NCBI GenBank assembly: GCA_904501625.1
Contig: CAJGBR010000008.1
Span: forward strand, 1 to 43,306
Reading direction: 5' to 3'
Origin: an uncultured Rikenellaceae bacterium
GTDB lineage: Bacteria; Bacteroidota; Bacteroidia; Bacteroidales; Rikenellaceae
DNA length: 43,306 nucleotides
In this document: in pieces, positions 41,142 to 43,306 of the stretch
Layout of the letters: the number at the start of each line of letters is the position of its first letter
Numbering within the stretch: position 1 is the first letter of the stretch
Program-made: the position numbers and the translations under genes
Notes under the pieces: generated by a model
Seen by the model: the letters and a program-made list of their open reading frames with translations, nothing else
Database searches by the model: none
Told to the model about the DNA's origin: nothing

Positions 41142-42419
41142 ATGCAAAATAATGTTCCATTGGCAGAACGATTGCGTCCGCAGTCGCTTGACGAATACAT
41201 CGGTCAATCCCATTTGATGGGCGAGGGCGGTGTGATTCGTCGTATGATAGAGTCAGGGAATGTTCCTTCGTTTATATTATGGGGGCCTCCGGGAGTCGGA
41301 AAGACTACGTTGGCCCAGTTGGTCGCATCGGCTACCGGACGCAGATTGTTTACTCTGAGTGCCATCAGTTCAGGAGTGAAAGATGTTCGAGAGGTGCTTG
41401 AAAGAGCAAAGTCTGAAAAGTTTTTTAATACTCCCTCGCCGTTGTTGTTCATTGATGAAATACATCGGTTCAATAAGTCGCAACAAGACTCGTTGCTCAG
41501 TGCCGTAGAACGTGGCGTTGTAACACTTATCGGTGCAACTACTGAGAATCCGTCGTTTGAAGTTATTTCGCCGTTGTTGTCTCGATGTCAGGTATATGTA
41601 CTCGAACCAATGGGTGCCGACGATTTGATGAAGGTTCTCAATAGGGCGTTGACTTGTGATTCGATACTGAAAGAACGTAATGTTGTGGTTGAACAGACCG
41701 ATGCGATGTTTAGATTCTCGGGAGGAGATGCACGTAAGTTGCTCAATATATTGGATATGGTTTGTGGGTCTACACCTAACGAAGTCCGCATCAACAATGA
41801 AATCGTAACCGAGATATTGCAACAGAATATTGCATTGTATGATAAAAACTCCGAGCAACACTATGATGTGATTTCTGCATTCATAAAGTCGGTCAGAGGT
41901 AGTGATCCGAATGCTGCAATATATTATCTGGCACGTATGTTGGCCGGAGGTGAGGATCCAAAATTTATTGCACGCCGTTTGGTGATACTTGCATCAGAAG
42001 ATATTGGGCTGGCAAACCCCAATGCGATGCTCATTGCCAATGCCTGTTTCGATACGATAACGAAAATAGGAATGCCTGAAGGTCGGATACCATTGGCTGA
42101 GGCTACGATTTATTTAGCAGCAAGTGCGAAAAGCAACTCGGCTTACAATGCAATAAATGCAGCATTGGATTTCGTTCATAATGATACAAATAACAGACCT
42201 ATTCCGTTACATTTGAGAAATGCTCCGACCAAGTTGATGGGCGAATTGGGCTACGGCCGTGAGTATAAATATGCCCACGATTATCGCGGAAATTTTATAG
42301 AACAGGAGTTTATGCCAAACGGTCTGGAAAAACATCGATTCTGGACTCCCGGAAATAATCCTCGTGAGGCAGAAATTGACAAACGTATGTGTGAACTTTG
42401 GAAAGATAAATACAAATAG
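41142..42419 (+). CDS. rarA: replication-associated recombination protein A
   Basis: A 425-residue AAA+ clamp-loader-like ATPase (RarA/MgsA/WRNIP1): LAERLRPQSLDEYIGQSHLM, Walker A GPPGVGKT, Walker B FIDEIHRFNKSQQD, sensor 1 ATTENPSFE, and the C-terminal RarA tetramerisation region SDPNAAIYYLARMLAGGEDP. It acts at stalled replication forks. It follows the Ca2+ ATPase with a 5-nt gap and precedes kdsA by 2 nt, so it sits within one transcription unit. Confidence 0.97.
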   Translation: MQNNVPLAERLRPQSLDEYIGQSHLMGEGGVIRRMIESGNVPSFILWGPPGVGKTTLAQLVASATGRRLFTLSAISSGVKDVREVLERAKSEKFFNTPSPLLFIDEIHRFNKSQQDSLLSAVERGVVTLIGATTENPSFEVISPLLSRCQVYVLEPMGADDLMKVLNRALTCDSILKERNVVVEQTDAMFRFSGGDARKLLNILDMVCGSTPNEVRINNEIVTEILQQNIALYDKNSEQHYDVISAFIKSVRGSDPNAAIYYLARMLAGGEDPKFIARRLVILASEDIGLANPNAMLIANACFDTITKIGMPEGRIPLAEATIYLAASAKSNSAYNAINAALDFVHNDTNNRPIPLHLRNAPTKLMGELGYGREYKYAHDYRGNFIEQEFMPNGLEKHRFWTPGNNPREAEIDKRMCELWKDKYK

Positions 42420-42421
42420 AT

Positions 42422-43252
42422 ATGAAAAATGATATTTTAAATTCGATAGAGAATATCAGACACACTGACAGCGGAATGTTTTTTCTCTTGGCAGGACCTT
42501 GTGTCGTAGAGGGCGAACAGTTGCTGATGACTGTAGCCGAAACTATGTGTGAATTGTGTGACCGATATCAGATACCTTATGTGTTCAAGGCCTCATATCG
42601 AAAGGCAAATCGTTCGCGTAGCGATTCGTTTACAGGTATCGGAGATATTCAGGCATTAAAGTTGTTGGCAAAAGTGCGTGAGGAATTCAAGGTTCCCGTA
42701 GTTACAGATATTCATAATGCAGAAGAGGCTCAAATGGCAGCCGAATATGTAGACATATTACAGATTCCTGCATTTTTATGTCGTCAGACCGATATATTGC
42801 AAGCAGCAGCACGTACTGGTAGGGTAGTCAATATAAAAAAAGGACAATTCTTGTCACCAGAAGCAATGCGATTTGCTGCGGATAAGGTGGCTGCCGAAGG
42901 TAATAATAAGGTAATGCTGACCGATCGAGGAACAACTTTTGGTTATACCGATCTGATTGTTGATATGCGATCGATTCCACTGATGCAAACAACAGGTTAT
43001 CCGGTGATTGTGGATATTACTCACTCGTTGCAGCAGCCTAATCAGTCATCGGGAGTGACAGGTGGCCAGCCTCAAATGATTGAAACAATCGCACGTGCAT
43101 CAATAGCAGCAGGTTGCGATGGACTGTTTATCGAAACACACCCCGATCCAAGTCAAGCTAAATCGGACGGTGCGAATATGTTGAAACTTGACAAAATGGA
43201 GGGATTGCTGAAAAACCTTTCTGTGATTAAAAAGGCTATAAATACGTTGTAA
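42422..43252 (+). CDS. kdsA: 3-deoxy-8-phosphooctulonate synthase (metal-dependent class)
   Basis: A 276-residue TIM-barrel enzyme joining phosphoenolpyruvate and arabinose 5-phosphate to make Kdo 8-phosphate for lipid A-core. Seen: LAGPCVVEG, FKASYRKANRSRSDSFTGIG, TDIHNAEEAQMA, QIPAFLCRQTD, VNIKKGQFLSP, LTDRGTTFGYTDLIVD and ETHPDPSQAKSDG. The Cys in AGPC (Cys27) marks the metal-dependent class known from Aquifex aeolicus; E. coli has Asn there. Adjacent to rarA. Confidence 0.97.
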   Translation: MKNDILNSIENIRHTDSGMFFLLAGPCVVEGEQLLMTVAETMCELCDRYQIPYVFKASYRKANRSRSDSFTGIGDIQALKLLAKVREEFKVPVVTDIHNAEEAQMAAEYVDILQIPAFLCRQTDILQAAARTGRVVNIKKGQFLSPEAMRFAADKVAAEGNNKVMLTDRGTTFGYTDLIVDMRSIPLMQTTGYPVIVDITHSLQQPNQSSGVTGGQPQMIETIARASIAAGCDGLFIETHPDPSQAKSDGANMLKLDKMEGLLKNLSVIKKAINTL

Positions 43253-43265
43253 TTGAGATACTGAT

Positions 43266-43306
43266 ATGGACTTACGTCAAAAAATTAAATTTAAAAAAGT
43301 TGTGTA
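43266..43306 (+). CDS. start of the next gene (3' partial)
   Basis: ATG 43266 begins a frame MDLRQKIKFKKVV that runs off the window edge, 13 nt after kdsA on the same strand. It is probably the next gene of the same unit. Too short to identify. Confidence 0.45.
   Translation, partial: MDLRQKIKFKKVV

Noticed and set aside
1..43306. CRISPR arrays, insertion sequences or a replication origin
   Set aside because: No regularly spaced repeats, transposase, terminal inverted repeat pairs or DnaA-box cluster were noticed on reading through the window.

Overview
The window looks like chromosomal DNA of a Bacteroidales bacterium (phylum Bacteroidota). Three things point there. Many genes are preceded by the TTTG / N19 / TAnnTTTG promoter typical of this group, best seen before tRNA-Ser, tRNA-Gln and the M64 peptidase. 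Recognisable Shine-Dalgarno sites are scarce. The gene set also fits: LptE-SecG block, DUF4595-like lipoprotein, M64 peptidase, SPASM radical SAM protein, complete mre/rod cluster. I cannot name a genus from sequence alone.

Layout. 1-3995: end of rpsT, two tiny overlapping ORFs, eno, gmd and a YqaA-type membrane protein. 3996-8396: tRNA-Pro, a strongly structured non-coding stretch with a 6S-like fold, a DUF4595-like lipoprotein, engB, a PspC protein, prs, tRNA-Ser, and a decayed 3' fragment of an ATP-grasp gene. 8653-17350: seven same-strand genes forming the unusual part of the window. They encode a sigma-factor-like protein, a membrane protein, a Ycf46-type AAA+ ATPase, an unknown protein, a membrane-anchored coiled-coil protein with a GrpE-like tail, an Hsp70/actin-fold ATPase, and a phage tail-collar-domain protein. 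The cluster lies between tRNA-Ser and tRNA-Gln. 17518-21651: tRNA-Gln, then an overlapping operon of a secreted M64 peptidase, a GT2 glycosyltransferase, a polytopic GT39/PMT-like protein and GtrA. 21763-24221: an AT-rich cassette with a radical SAM/SPASM maturase, an overlooked 27-residue peptide gene likely to be its substrate, and a small unknown protein. Two related degenerate gene ends flank it. 24295-43306: housekeeping genes, namely a sigma-54 activator/lptE/TPR-like/secG/rpiB operon, a BASS-like transporter, pgi, gpsA, purH, mreBCD-mrdA-rodA, a Ca2+ P-type ATPase, rarA, kdsA and the first codons of another gene.

How the genes work together. mreB to rodA make the rod-shape peptidoglycan machine. 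lptE, kdsA and gmd serve outer-membrane glycolipid and sugar-nucleotide synthesis. GT2, GT39-like and GtrA look like a polyprenyl-phosphate-sugar glycosylation unit coupled to an exported protease. The best candidates for undescribed biology are the 8.7 kb AAA+/Hsp70-like/GrpE-like/sigma-like/tail-collar cluster, which has no structural phage or injection-system genes, and the small radical-SAM peptide cassette.
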